Source: Gemmatimonas sp.
GTDB taxonomy: Bacteria; Gemmatimonadota; Gemmatimonadetes; Gemmatimonadales; Gemmatimonadaceae
Reading direction: 5' to 3'
DNA: 64,000 nt
Assembly: GCF_031426495.1 (NCBI RefSeq)
Contig: NZ_JANPLK010000059.1
Coordinates: forward strand, 257,015 to 321,014
Under the pieces are notes generated by a model. It did not search any database. It had not been told where the DNA came from and saw only the letters and a program-made list of their open reading frames with translations. The position numbers and the translations under genes were made by a program. Below are positions 36,707 to 45,506 of the stretch, one piece after another (positions within the stretch are counted from its first letter, which is position 1; every line of letters begins with the position of its first letter).

Positions 36707-38335
36707 CTACGTAATGACCGTCGGTTCGTTACGGCCCGTTCGGCCTACCAGATCGCTCATCGATAGGGCGGCCGTCACCAGCTCGGCGAGTGCCACCGAG
36801 GTGTCCATGCCAAGCCGCGTCGCATCCGTCTCACGCGACTCGATGTACAGGCGGATCGTGGCGCCTTCCGTGCCCGTGCCCGACAGCCGGAACACGATGC
36901 GGGCGCCATCGTCGAAGAGCACGCGAATGCCTTGGTTCTCACTCACGCTGCCGTCGACGGGATCGGTGTAGCTGAAATCATCCGCGCTGCGCACGCGACA
37001 TGAGGCGACCACCGTGCCCGGCAGCGTGGCGAACTGCGCGCGCAGATGCGCCATGACATCATTGGCGGCCTCGGTGGGCACGCCTTCGTAGTCGTAGCGC
37101 GTGTAGTAGTTGCGACCGAAACGCGCCCAGTGTTCGCGCACGATCGCTTCCACCGTTTGGCCGCGTTCGGCCACGATATTGAGCCAGAAGAGGACGGCCC
37201 AGAGCCCATCTTTCTCGCGCACGTGATCGGAGCCGGTGCCGAAGCTCTCTTCGCCGCAGAGCGTGATGCGACCGGCGTCGAGCAGGTTGCCGAAGAACTT
37301 CCAACCGGTCGGAGTTTCGAAGCAGGGAATACCCAGCGACTCCGCCACCGCGTCGACAGCGGCACTGGTGGGCATCGAGCGCGCCACGCCGATGAGACCA
37401 CGCGCGTAGCCCGGCACCAGTGTGGCGTTCGCCGCCAACACCGCCAGTGAGTCCGAGGGCGTGACGAAGAAACGCTGCCCCAGAATCATGTTGCGATCGC
37501 CGTCGCCATCGGACGCCGCGCCGAAGTCGGGCGCGTCGTTACCGAACAGTTCTTCGACCAGGTCGTTCGCGTACGTGAGATTCGGATCGGGGTGGCCGCC
37601 GCCGAAATCGGGAAGCGGTACGCGATTGATCACCGTGCCAGAGAGCGCCCCGAGCCGCCGCTCGAGAATCTCCACGGCGTACGGCCCGGTGATCGCATGC
37701 ATGGCATCGAAGCGCATGCGGAAGCCACTCGCAAACAGCCCGCTGATCGCGTCAAAGTCGAACAGCGATTCCATCAGCGCTACGTACGCAGCGACCGGGT
37801 CGACGACCTCGAGTCGTAACGGCCCGATCTGCTGGGTGCCGAGAGCGTCGAGGCTGAAACTCGGCAGATCGGCGATGTTGTACGCACGCATGACGCGCGC
37901 GCGCTCGGCGACGGCATTCGTGAACGATTCCGGCGCCGGTCCACCGTTGCCGGTGTTGTACTTGATGCCGAAGTCCCCGTCGGGGCCGCCGGGATTGTGA
38001 CTGGCCGACAGAATGATGCCACCGTGCGCGCCCGAACGAATGAGGTGCGACGCCGCCGGCGTGGAGAGCAGTCCGGCGCGCCCCACGATCACATGCGTGA
38101 TGCCATTGCCGGCCGCCATGCGGATGATCGTTTCGGTCGCTTCGCGGTTGTGATACCGTCCGTCGCCGCCGATCACCAACGTGGCATCGGGCGGAAGCGC
38201 GGCCACATCGAGCAGCGCCTGCACGAAATTCTCGAGGTAGTGCGTTTGCTGGAAGACGGTGGTCCGCTTCCGTAAACCGGACGTCCCCGGTCGCTGGTCG
38301 GCGAACGGGGACGTGGTGATCGAATGAACAGTCAT
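36707..38335 (-). CDS. pgm: Alpha-D-phosphoglucomutase
   Basis: 542 residues. The phosphoserine loop is SASHNPGGPDGDFGIK, the metal loop is SDGDGDRNMI, the sugar-binding loop is CGEESFGTGSDH and the phosphate loop is RLSGTGTEGATIRLY. It interconverts glucose-1-P and glucose-6-P in the cytoplasm. The length fits the longer PGM group. The 248 bp to its 3' side contain no gene that I can support. Confidence 0.96.
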   Translation of the reverse strand: MTVHSITTSPFADQRPGTSGLRKRTTVFQQTHYLENFVQALLDVAALPPDATLVIGGDGRYHNREATETIIRMAAGNGITHVIVGRAGLLSTPAASHLIRSGAHGGIILSASHNPGGPDGDFGIKYNTGNGGPAPESFTNAVAERARVMRAYNIADLPSFSLDALGTQQIGPLRLEVVDPVAAYVALMESLFDFDAISGLFASGFRMRFDAMHAITGPYAVEILERRLGALSGTVINRVPLPDFGGGHPDPNLTYANDLVEELFGNDAPDFGAASDGDGDRNMILGQRFFVTPSDSLAVLAANATLVPGYARGLIGVARSMPTSAAVDAVAESLGIPCFETPTGWKFFGNLLDAGRITLCGEESFGTGSDHVREKDGLWAVLFWLNIVAERGQTVEAIVREHWARFGRNYYTRYDYEGVPTEAANDVMAHLRAQFATLPGTVVASCRVRSADDFSYTDPVDGSVSENQGIRVLFDDGARIVFRLSGTGTEGATIRLYIESRETDATRLGMDTSVALAELVTAALSMSDLVGRTGRNEPTVIT

Positions 38336-38371
38336 CGAATCTGTTGGGATCAGGAAATACTTACGAAACGA

Positions 38372-40609
38372 TCACGTCCACTTGAGATCGACCTTCGACA
38401 ACGGGATCTGACGCACGCGCTTGCCGGTGGCGGCGTAGATCGCGTTGATCATCGCCGGCACCACGGGCGGCAGGGCCGGCTCACCGATACCAGTCGGTGA
38501 GAACGCCGTCTTCACGAAGTGCACTTCGATCGGCGGCGCCTGACGGATGCGCAGCATCGGATAGTTGTTGAAGTTCGCCTGATCCACCTTGCCGGCGGTG
38601 AAGGTGATCTCCTGTCCGAAGGCCTGACTCATACCGTCCATCGCGGCGCCCTGGACCTGCTGCTCGGCGTGGTTGGGATTGATGATATCACTGCCGACGT
38701 CACCGACCGCCCACACCTTGTCCACCTTCACGTCGCCCGACTTGCTCACCGTGACCTGCACGACCTCGGCGAAGTATCCGCGATGGCTAAAGTAGAAGGC
38801 ACATCCCATGCCCGTGCCCTTGGGCAACGTGGTCTTACCCCAACCCGAGACGTCGCGCGCCTTCTCGAGAATGCCGATCACGCGCTGCGCATCCATCTGT
38901 CCGGCCTGCTGCTGCGGCGTGAGGGGTGTCGTCGGCGCAATCTCGGCCTTGAGCGTGTCGATGCGGAACTGCAGCGGATCCTTTCCGGCCGCCACCGCGC
39001 ACTCGTCGATGAAGCCTTGGAACGCGAACGACAGCGCATTGGAGCGCGGCGCACGCAGCGCGCCCGTGGGCACGCCGAGCGGCATCACCGACACGTCCAT
39101 CTTAAGATTCGGCACGAAGCGCGCCGGGTATTCGGTGGGGCCGATGTCGGCGCTCGGTGCGAACCGCTCGCCTTCGCCATACGTCGCGAAGTGATTGCGG
39201 AACGCGATCAGCTTGCCGTTGGCATCGAGTCCGCCGGTGAACGAGTGGAAGCCACCCGGGCGGAACATGTCGTGCTGCATGTCATCTTCACGCGTCCACA
39301 ACAGCTTGACCGGTACCTTGGCCTCGCGCGCGATCCACGCCGCTTCCACCAGCGGATCGTTGTACAAGCGACGACCGAAGCCGCCACCAGCACGCACCAT
39401 GTGCAGCGTGACCTGGTCTTCCTTGAGGCCGAGCGTGGTGGCGACGAGTGCGCGTCCACCCTGCGGCGTCTGCGACGTCGTCCAGAGCTCGCACTTGTCG
39501 GCCGTGACGTGCGCCGTGCAATTCTGCGGCTCGAGCGGCGCGTGGGCGATGAACGGATAGCTGTACTCGCCCTTCACGACCTTGGCCGCCCCCTTGATGG
39601 CCGTGTCGAAATCACCGTCGTTGCGGATCGTGCGCTGCGGCGGGCTGGCGAAGAACTCCGCGGCCTTGGCGGCGAATGCGGCACTCGACTGTTGCGCGGT
39701 GGGATGCGCGGCCCATTCAACCACGAGCTTCTTGCGCGCCTGCTGCACCATCCACCAGTTCTTGCCGATGATGGCCACGCCGGGCATGAGCCCCTGCAAG
39801 TTCGTCGTGCCTTCGACCACAAATGCATGCGTCACGCCCGGCATCGCTTTGATGGCCTCGATGTTCGCACTCGCCACCTTGGCGGCGAACACGGGGCTCT
39901 TCACGAACGTGGCGTAGTGCATGTTCGGCACGGTGACATCGATGCCGAACATCGGCTTGCCCATCAGGATGTCGCGCAGGCCGACGGTCTTCTTGCGGGT
40001 GCCGATGATCGTGAACTTCTTGGGATCTTTGAGTGGCACCGTGGCGAGGTCGGGCGGTGTCACCGACACCGCGGCACTGGCCAGGGAACCGTAGGTGGCC
40101 GATCGCTTCGAGGCGCGGTGATGCACCACACCCTTCTCGGTCTCCAGTTCGGCGGCGGGCACGTTCCACTGCGTCGCGGCGGCGGATACCAGCATGGCGC
40201 GTGCGGCGGCACCGACCCGCCGCTGCGGCAACCAGTTGGTGGGCGTGGCGGTGCTGCCGCCGGCGACCTGCGCCTGATACTTGGCCGGATCGAAGTCGGC
40301 CTGCTCCACGCGTACGTTCGCCCAGTCGACGTCGAGTTCTTCGGCGATGAGCATAGGCAGCATCGTCTTGATGCCCTGGCCGATCTCGGGATTCTTGGCG
40401 GTGATCGTAACGATCCCATCGGGCGTGATGCGCACGAAGGCACTGAGCATCGGGTCAGCAACGGGCGGGAGCGCGCCGCTCATACCGAGCCGTTCGATGG
40501 CCTCGAGCGGTTCGGCGTAGCTGGCGAGCAGAATGCCACCGCCGGCGAGCGCCGTGACGCGCAGGAAGTCGCGACGGTTCACGCCCGGCTTGTCGGATTG
40601 GGTCGTCAT
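38372..40609 (-). CDS. Tat-exported molybdopterin-binding oxidoreductase large subunit (aldehyde oxidase/IorB type)
   Basis: 745 residues. A twin-arginine signal (NRRDFLRVTALAGGGILLAS) means folded export with cofactor. The xanthine-oxidase-family fold is seen in ITAKNPEIGQGIKTMLPML, VRAGGGFGRRLYNDPLVEAA and the final IGEPALPPVVPAMINAIYAA, where the GE pair carries the active-site Glu. The small [2Fe-2S] subunit gene is 10 nt upstream; no FAD subunit is present, as in IorAB-type periplasmic enzymes that pass electrons to a cytochrome. Substrate unknown, probably an aldehyde or N-heterocycle. Confidence 0.93.
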   Translation of the reverse strand: MTTQSDKPGVNRRDFLRVTALAGGGILLASYAEPLEAIERLGMSGALPPVADPMLSAFVRITPDGIVTITAKNPEIGQGIKTMLPMLIAEELDVDWANVRVEQADFDPAKYQAQVAGGSTATPTNWLPQRRVGAAARAMLVSAAATQWNVPAAELETEKGVVHHRASKRSATYGSLASAAVSVTPPDLATVPLKDPKKFTIIGTRKKTVGLRDILMGKPMFGIDVTVPNMHYATFVKSPVFAAKVASANIEAIKAMPGVTHAFVVEGTTNLQGLMPGVAIIGKNWWMVQQARKKLVVEWAAHPTAQQSSAAFAAKAAEFFASPPQRTIRNDGDFDTAIKGAAKVVKGEYSYPFIAHAPLEPQNCTAHVTADKCELWTTSQTPQGGRALVATTLGLKEDQVTLHMVRAGGGFGRRLYNDPLVEAAWIAREAKVPVKLLWTREDDMQHDMFRPGGFHSFTGGLDANGKLIAFRNHFATYGEGERFAPSADIGPTEYPARFVPNLKMDVSVMPLGVPTGALRAPRSNALSFAFQGFIDECAVAAGKDPLQFRIDTLKAEIAPTTPLTPQQQAGQMDAQRVIGILEKARDVSGWGKTTLPKGTGMGCAFYFSHRGYFAEVVQVTVSKSGDVKVDKVWAVGDVGSDIINPNHAEQQVQGAAMDGMSQAFGQEITFTAGKVDQANFNNYPMLRIRQAPPIEVHFVKTAFSPTGIGEPALPPVVPAMINAIYAATGKRVRQIPLSKVDLKWT

Positions 40610-40619
40610 CGTCGTGGCC

Positions 40620-41138
40620 TCAGCGGTTGTCAGGGGAGCCGTTCTTCGACGGCGTCGATCCACCCACGGCCGGCGTGGCGCCCGACTTGATCTCCGCCGC
40701 GCGGTGCACCGCCTTGCGAATGCGGATGTACGTCGCGCACCGGCAGAGATTCGTGTTCAGCGCGGTGTCGATCTCGGCGTCGGTGGGCTTCGGCGTCTTG
40801 GCCAACAGCGACGCAGCACCCATCATCTGGCCGGCCTGACAATAGCCGCACTGCGGTACGTCGAGTTCTTCCCACGCCTGCTGCACCGCGTGCAGGCCAT
40901 CGGGCGAGAGCCCTTCGATGGTGGTGATGTCGGCGTTCGCCACGCGAGACAGCGGCGTGTTGCAGGAGCGCGTGGCGACACCGTTTACATGCACGGTGCA
41001 GGCGCCGCAGCGGGCGATGCCGCAGCCGAACTTGGTGCCTTTGAGATCGAGTTCGTCACGGAGTGCCCACAGCAGGGGCATGTCGGCTGGCACGTCGAGC
41101 GTGCGCGGCGTGCCGTTGACCTTGAGCGTAATCGGCAT
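40620..41138 (-). CDS. [2Fe-2S] small subunit of the molybdopterin oxidoreductase
   Basis: 172 residues. The N-terminal plant-type cluster site is KFGCGIARCGACTVHVNG with a further Cys in TRSC; the C-terminal cluster site is CGYCQAGQM and CRCATYIRI. No signal peptide is present, so it is likely carried through Tat with the large subunit. It precedes that subunit by 10 nt. Confidence 0.95.
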   Translation of the reverse strand: MPITLKVNGTPRTLDVPADMPLLWALRDELDLKGTKFGCGIARCGACTVHVNGVATRSCNTPLSRVANADITTIEGLSPDGLHAVQQAWEELDVPQCGYCQAGQMMGAASLLAKTPKPTDAEIDTALNTNLCRCATYIRIRKAVHRAAEIKSGATPAVGGSTPSKNGSPDNR

Positions 41139-41225
41139 GGGACCAGGCGGGACAGGGGCGGGGGCGGACTGTCGGGCGACAATCCAACCCCTGAATCTCG
41201 TGCCGCGTGCTCAGGCCGTCCAGAG

Positions 41226-42140
41226 CTACGGCAGCTTCTTTCCCGTGAAATACAGCTCGTCGTCCTCACCCCGGCACTCCAGCGTCAGGACGCCCCCCAC
41301 GACCTTGAACGTGAACATCATGTCGGGCTTGAGTACTTCGTAGATCTCGCCGCCGGCGTACACCTCGGCGCTTTCATACAGGCCGACAGTAAAGACATGC
41401 GGCCCGGTCCGCATGAGCGCGAAGGTTTGCAGATAGTCGTCCTTCGGATCGAACTGCGCCTTGAGACCGCCGCGGGCGTAGGTCACGATCATCTTCGCAT
41501 CAACCTTTCCCGTCTTGCCGTTCGTGAGCTCGAAGGTGCCGAGATAGGGGCGCGCCTCAGCCTCGGGCAGCAATTCCGAGATCGACGGCTCCACCGCGAA
41601 GTCGGTGGTCACGCGCATGTTCGCCCAGTGCATCGCCAGCGTTCCGCCGCGCACGGTGATCGACGGGAACGACCAGGTCAGCACCTCCTCGCGAACGGCA
41701 TTGGAGTCGGCGCGAACGGCCACCCGGATCTGCGTGTCGTTCGGCTTGGGATGATCGGTGTGGTACTGCTTCCACTTGGGGTCAAGCAGCATGGTCCAGC
41801 TGGCGCTCCGGTCGACGATCATCCAGACGCCATACTTGCCCTTGGGGACCTTCGTGCCCGCGATCGTGAGGTCCTTGTTCACCTCGAGCAGCGTGGCCCA
41901 ATTGGCGCCAGGCGTCCACACTTCGCCCCACTGCACCTTCTTGGTGCCGAAGATGGGATACCGACCGCGCATGCGCGGCCGGGAATAGGTCACCCGCACC
42001 GTGGTACCGTCCACCGTTTGTGCGATGCTTTGCAACTCGCTCGCCTTGATCTGCGCCTGCGCCCCGGTAGGCGAGAACACCGACGACAGCGCCGCCAGCA
42101 GAAGAGCGCGCGTGACCAGACGAGCACGGAATGGCGACAT
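41226..42140 (-). CDS. Exported DUF2911 protein
   Basis: 304 residues. The signal peptide ends at SPTGAQAQ. The DUF2911 fold is seen in VRVTYSRPRMRGRYPIFG, WGEVWTPGANWATLLEVNKD and GKYGVWMIVDRSASWTMLLD. A lipocalin-like tail (YLGTFELTNGKTGKVDAKMI) follows. Function unknown. The PCYCGC gene precedes it by 25 bp and the molybdopterin pair follows by 87 bp; all are on one strand and could form one transcript. Confidence 0.87.
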   Translation of the reverse strand: MSPFRARLVTRALLLAALSSVFSPTGAQAQIKASELQSIAQTVDGTTVRVTYSRPRMRGRYPIFGTKKVQWGEVWTPGANWATLLEVNKDLTIAGTKVPKGKYGVWMIVDRSASWTMLLDPKWKQYHTDHPKPNDTQIRVAVRADSNAVREEVLTWSFPSITVRGGTLAMHWANMRVTTDFAVEPSISELLPEAEARPYLGTFELTNGKTGKVDAKMIVTYARGGLKAQFDPKDDYLQTFALMRTGPHVFTVGLYESAEVYAGGEIYEVLKPDMMFTFKVVGGVLTLECRGEDDELYFTGKKLP

Positions 42141-42165
42141 GGTGGCGGGGATGAGGGGAATCCGA

Positions 42166-42663
42166 TCAGCCGAACTGGGCATCGATGGCGGCGCGGATGT
42201 CATTCAGTGATTTCCCGGCTTTGGCGAGGCGGACGGTGACCCGGCCCTCACCCTGACAGATCGGGCAGGACTTGGCCATCGCTTCGCCTTCATAACAACT
42301 CAGCAGCGAGTAATGGCCACTCAATTCAGCGCACCCGCAATGGCAACCGATGCCATCGGCGATCTGCGGAATCGCGCGAATGCCATCAAAGAGCTCGACC
42401 AGATGCGGCGACTTGGTGAGATCGGCCGCCGTCAGGACCTTCGCGCCCGTGATGCCAGCGCGCGGCGTCGGATGCGAGACACCGCGCGCGCCGATCGCCG
42501 ACGCCCGACGGGGCAGTAGCACGACTCCCACCCCGGCGGACAACAGCGCGACCAGCGCCGCGCGTCGAGTGGTGTGAGTGGTGTATGTGGTGTGAGTGGA
42601 TAAATTCGTGTGGTCCACGTGTGCCTCCGAAGGGGCGAGCTTCGGCAATGTACCGCTGGGCAT
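42166..42663 (-). CDS. Exported PCYCGC-motif protein
   Basis: 165 residues from ATG 42663. After a Thr/His run (STHTTYTTHTTRR) comes a Tat-like start (RRAALVALLSAGVGVVLLP). The cysteine motif is IGCHCGCAELSGHYSLLSCY, with a later CPIC pair, the arrangement of PCYCGC-motif proteins. Metal or haem binding is likely but not shown. The Thr/His stretch comes from a 9-nt DNA repeat (42567-42599). Confidence 0.82.
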   Translation of the reverse strand: MPSGTLPKLAPSEAHVDHTNLSTHTTYTTHTTRRAALVALLSAGVGVVLLPRRASAIGARGVSHPTPRAGITGAKVLTAADLTKSPHLVELFDGIRAIPQIADGIGCHCGCAELSGHYSLLSCYEGEAMAKSCPICQGEGRVTVRLAKAGKSLNDIRAAIDAQFG

Positions 42664-42695
42664 GATCGGCACAAGTCAGCGCGAGGGCGTCATGA

Positions 42696-43739
42696 CTATC
42701 GGAGCATCATCCAGACGGCGGCGGCCGCAGCGACCGCGACCACGAGGCCAGTGATCACCGTTCGCGACGCGACCGCCACGGTTTCCCGTGAAGGCGCAAC
42801 CGGCTCAGCGGACGCGGGCGCGGATGCGGGCGCGGGCACCTCAGTGCCACTCGCGGCTTCGATGGCGCGAATAATCCACGAGGCCGACGCCGGACGCTCG
42901 GCCGGGTTCTTGGCCAGGCAGCGCATGACCATATCGGCGATCGGCGGCGGGAGCTCGGGGCGTCGCTGTCGGATCGGCACCGGCGCCTCGGCGAGCTGGG
43001 CGGCGAGCGTGGCGCGTAGCGAGCTTCGTGCGAATGGCGGTGCGCCGGTCAGCAGTTCATACGCGACGCAACCGAAGGCGTACAGATCGGCCCGATGATC
43101 GACCACGTGCGCTGCGCCGATCTGCTCGGGCGACATGTAGTCCGGTGTGCCCAAGACCGTGCTCACCGTGGTTACGCGTCGCCCAGTGCGCAACGCCGTG
43201 TCGCTGGCGTCGTCGAGCGCCTTTGCCACGCCGAAGTCGGAGATCATGGCGATGCCGTCGTTCAGCAGCACATTCTCCGGCTTGATGTCGCGATGCACGA
43301 CGCCTCGCGCGTGGGCGTACGCGAGCGCGAGCGCCATCTCCCGCAGTAGGCGAATCGCTTCGGCGTACGGCGGCGCTCCCCGACGCACCAGGAGCTCGCG
43401 GAGGGTCTGTCCCTCGATATACGGCATGCTGTACCAGCGCACCTGATCCGAGTCGCCATCGGCGGCGACGAGGGCTGCACTGAGCAGCGGCACGAGGTGC
43501 GGATGCTGCAGCTTGGCCGCGAACTGGATCTCCCGACGGAAGCGTTCAGCGTCGACGTCGGCCGTCAGCTCGAGTGGCAACACCTTCAACACCACCGAGC
43601 GATCGAGCGACACCTCGGTCGCAAGAAACACGTGCGACGAGCCGGCGCCACCGAGCTCGCGCTCAATGACGTACGTGCCCTCGAGCTGTCGCTGAAGCCG
43701 GGCGCGCAGAGCGCCGGCATCGATCGGTGCGGTGGACAT
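42696..43739 (-). CDS. Ser/Thr protein kinase with C-terminal membrane anchor
   Basis: 347 residues. Motifs: Gly loop ELGGAGSSHVF, Lys in SVVLKVLPLEL, HRDIKPEN, DFG in ISDFGVAKALDD and APE-type DYMSPEQIGA. Complete catalytic set. An Ala/Pro-rich linker leads to a C-terminal helix (ITGLVVAVAAAAAVWMML) and no extracellular domain, so any sensing is intracellular or through partners. The PEP-CTERM gene lies upstream behind a terminator. Confidence 0.94.
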   Translation of the reverse strand: MSTAPIDAGALRARLQRQLEGTYVIERELGGAGSSHVFLATEVSLDRSVVLKVLPLELTADVDAERFRREIQFAAKLQHPHLVPLLSAALVAADGDSDQVRWYSMPYIEGQTLRELLVRRGAPPYAEAIRLLREMALALAYAHARGVVHRDIKPENVLLNDGIAMISDFGVAKALDDASDTALRTGRRVTTVSTVLGTPDYMSPEQIGAAHVVDHRADLYAFGCVAYELLTGAPPFARSSLRATLAAQLAEAPVPIRQRRPELPPPIADMVMRCLAKNPAERPASASWIIRAIEAASGTEVPAPASAPASAEPVAPSRETVAVASRTVITGLVVAVAAAAAVWMMLR

Positions 43740-43798
43740 CCAAGGAGAAACTACGCCGGCGAGGGGGCGCCGCAATCAGGAGGTTGCGTGACAAATAT

Positions 43799-43838
43799 CA
43801 CGAAGGGTAGCAGGACTTTCGTCTCGCTACCCTTCGTG
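43799..43838 (-). terminator. Hairpin terminator after the PEP-CTERM gene
   Basis: Perfect 13-bp arms at 43799-43811 (CACGAAGGGTAGC) and 43826-43838, with a 14-nt loop, about 29 nt beyond the PEP-CTERM stop. On the minus strand it is followed by ATATTTGT rather than a clean U-run. Confidence 0.8.
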
Positions 43839-43866
43839 TACGACTCAAACGACGCGTCGTCGAACG

Positions 43867-44565
43867 TTACGACGTGCGACGCTTGCGCTGCAGCATGCCG
43901 AGCGCAACCAGCCCGCTCGCCATCAGCAGATAGGTTGACGGCTCAGGAACTACCGAAGTCGTACCACCACCAGCAGCGGTGCCGATCGCGAACGACTCCT
44001 GACCACCTGACACGTCCGTAAGCGACGCGCCCACACCGATCATTGCGGTCGGATTTGCGGCGAGTGCCGCGTTGAACAGTACCTGATCGCCCGCCGACAA
44101 GCCGAACAAGAACCCGTAATTCCCGGTCCCCGGCAGCGTGTTGTTGAGCGTGAGCGGCGACGTGAACGCCGTGCTGGTGAACACCTGCGTGTTACCGCTG
44201 TACAGCCGCACGACCGCGTTGTTCACTGTGATCGTGTTGTCGTTGCCCGGCTCCGCCGCATTCAGAAACAGACGGAAATTGCTTCCCGTGAGCCCTGGAA
44301 ACGCCGATGCCAGACGCAACTGTGACTGACCCGTCTGCACGTTCGCGTCGGCGAATCCGCAGCCGGTCACACCCGTGGGTCCGATGCAGCCTGATTCGGC
44401 GGTCGTGCTGCCCGGAGACTGCAGCACGAGCACCGTAGCCACGGCACCCAAGCCGCCGCCGCTTGCTGCCGATTGCCCGAGCAGCGTGAGCTGCGCGTGC
44501 GCTTGCGCTGGTACTGCGGCAAACATCGCCGCCGCGATCCAGCCCAGCTTGTGAGACTTCTTCAT
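43867..44565 (-). CDS. PEP-CTERM sorting-domain exported protein
   Basis: 232 residues. Signal peptide with cleavage near AHAQ, a Gly/Ser/Thr/Asn-rich body without Lys-rich helices, and the C-terminal sorting signal VPEPSTYLLMASGLVALGML followed by RKRR. Such proteins are processed by an exosortase and placed at the surface or in EPS. No exosortase gene is in this window. GAGGG lies 6 nt before the start. Function of the body unknown. Confidence 0.92.
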   Translation of the reverse strand: MKKSHKLGWIAAAMFAAVPAQAHAQLTLLGQSAASGGGLGAVATVLVLQSPGSTTAESGCIGPTGVTGCGFADANVQTGQSQLRLASAFPGLTGSNFRLFLNAAEPGNDNTITVNNAVVRLYSGNTQVFTSTAFTSPLTLNNTLPGTGNYGFLFGLSAGDQVLFNAALAANPTAMIGVGASLTDVSGGQESFAIGTAAGGGTTSVVPEPSTYLLMASGLVALGMLQRKRRTS

Positions 44566-44948
44566 GGAGCACCCTCGTGTACGAGTGAAACGACATACGG
44601 TACACGCACGTGACCCGAAGCTCGACTGCGTGCGCACCGAACGTGCACGCAACGCAAGTTCTGGCCCGCCGCTGCACGTGCGTGATCGATGTCGCTAACC
44701 ACTCACTCATGTACGACACTACGTCGCGGTGACGGTGTTGAGCTCGGATGATCCGGGCGTGTGTTCCAGGTCGTTGCCACACGCGACCTCATCTTGAACG
44801 GTCGGGCCGAAATCACGGCCGGACACGTCAGCTTTACCGAATCGTATTCATTGTTCGAGCAGAGCCTCTATGACTACGATGTGCTCATCGCGGCGAAGCT
44901 CGCGGAGCTGCTCATTCTTTGTGAACCCGCAAAGTGCTCGGAGTGGCC
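44566..44948. other. Intergenic stretch without a supportable gene
   Basis: About 380 bp between the PEP-CTERM gene start and the palindrome at 44949. One plus-strand reading from GTG 44761 gives a protein-like start (RDLILNGRAEITAGHVSFTE) but has no Shine-Dalgarno and runs on into the opposite strand's gene; I cannot support it as coding. The upstream promoter of the PEP-CTERM gene should be here but no clear boxes are visible. Confidence 0.5.
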
Positions 44949-44970
44949 ACCCCGGCGACGTCGCCGGGGT
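44949..44970. terminator. Perfect GC-rich palindrome, probable terminator
   Basis: ACCCCGGCGAC followed directly by its exact complement GTCGCCGGGGT (22 bp, no loop). It lies 19-41 nt past the stop of the acidic hypothetical gene. There is no U-run, so it is either a weak terminator or a site for a dimeric protein. Confidence 0.65.
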
Positions 44971-44989
44971 GATCTGCACTCAGGCCGTA

Positions 44990-45385
44990 TCAGGCCGCGG
45001 GCGCGTCTTCGTCGTCTGCCGGAAGTTCGGCGATCTCTTCCTCGATCTCGGCCACGACCTCTTCCGTCTCAGCGTCCATCTCGATGACGTCGGAGCCTTC
45101 ATCGCTGGTGGCGGCGGCAGCCTGCGGCGCGGGACGGCTCCACTTCTTCACCACCGGGGCGGCGCGACGCTCGAGCAGATTGTCGTAGTAGGCGACCATC
45201 CGCTGCTGCACCACTTCGAGCGTATCATCGGGGTCCGCGCGGAACGGCGCATGGCGCTGATGTTGTTCGGTCGAGACTTCGAACCACCACCACGGATCCG
45301 GTCCCGTTACGCGCGACGCGGCCACACGACACTGAAACGTCCGACCTCGGTCAACGAAGGAAAATTCCTGCAGTACGTCCGACAT
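44990..45385 (-). CDS. Small acidic hypothetical protein
   Basis: 131 residues from ATG 45385 (TTG 45391 possible). The first half is a compact aromatic domain (EFSFVDRGRTFQCRVAASRV, DPWWWFEVST). The last 40 residues are almost all acidic (VIEMDAETEEVVAEIEEEIA). No family recognised. Cytoplasmic by composition. Between it and the LVIVD gene are 121 bp with no clear gene. Confidence 0.75.
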   Translation of the reverse strand: MSDVLQEFSFVDRGRTFQCRVAASRVTGPDPWWWFEVSTEQHQRHAPFRADPDDTLEVVQQRMVAYYDNLLERRAAPVVKKWSRPAPQAAAATSDEGSDVIEMDAETEEVVAEIEEEIAELPADDEDAPAA

Positions 45386-45506
45386 GGGCAAAACCTTCGC
45401 TGATGGGCGTCAAAAAAACTTCTTCAGAAACGTAATCGATCCCCCACGCGGGAAGGAGGTACCCCCGGGGAAATCGGTCTGGAAGCGGTCCCGACGTTGA
45501 ACCGGC

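Noticed and set aside
38519..40690. A 723-codon plus-strand open frame
   Set aside because: It lies antisense to the molybdopterin subunit, whose protein matches a known family throughout. High GC leaves long antisense frames open.
40533..42239. A 568-codon plus-strand open frame
   Set aside because: Antisense to the Fe-S subunit and DUF2911 genes; composition is Arg/His-rich without a family.
44761..45087. Plus-strand gene from GTG 44761
   Set aside because: Protein-like start but no ribosome-binding site, and the second half overlaps the better-supported opposite gene.
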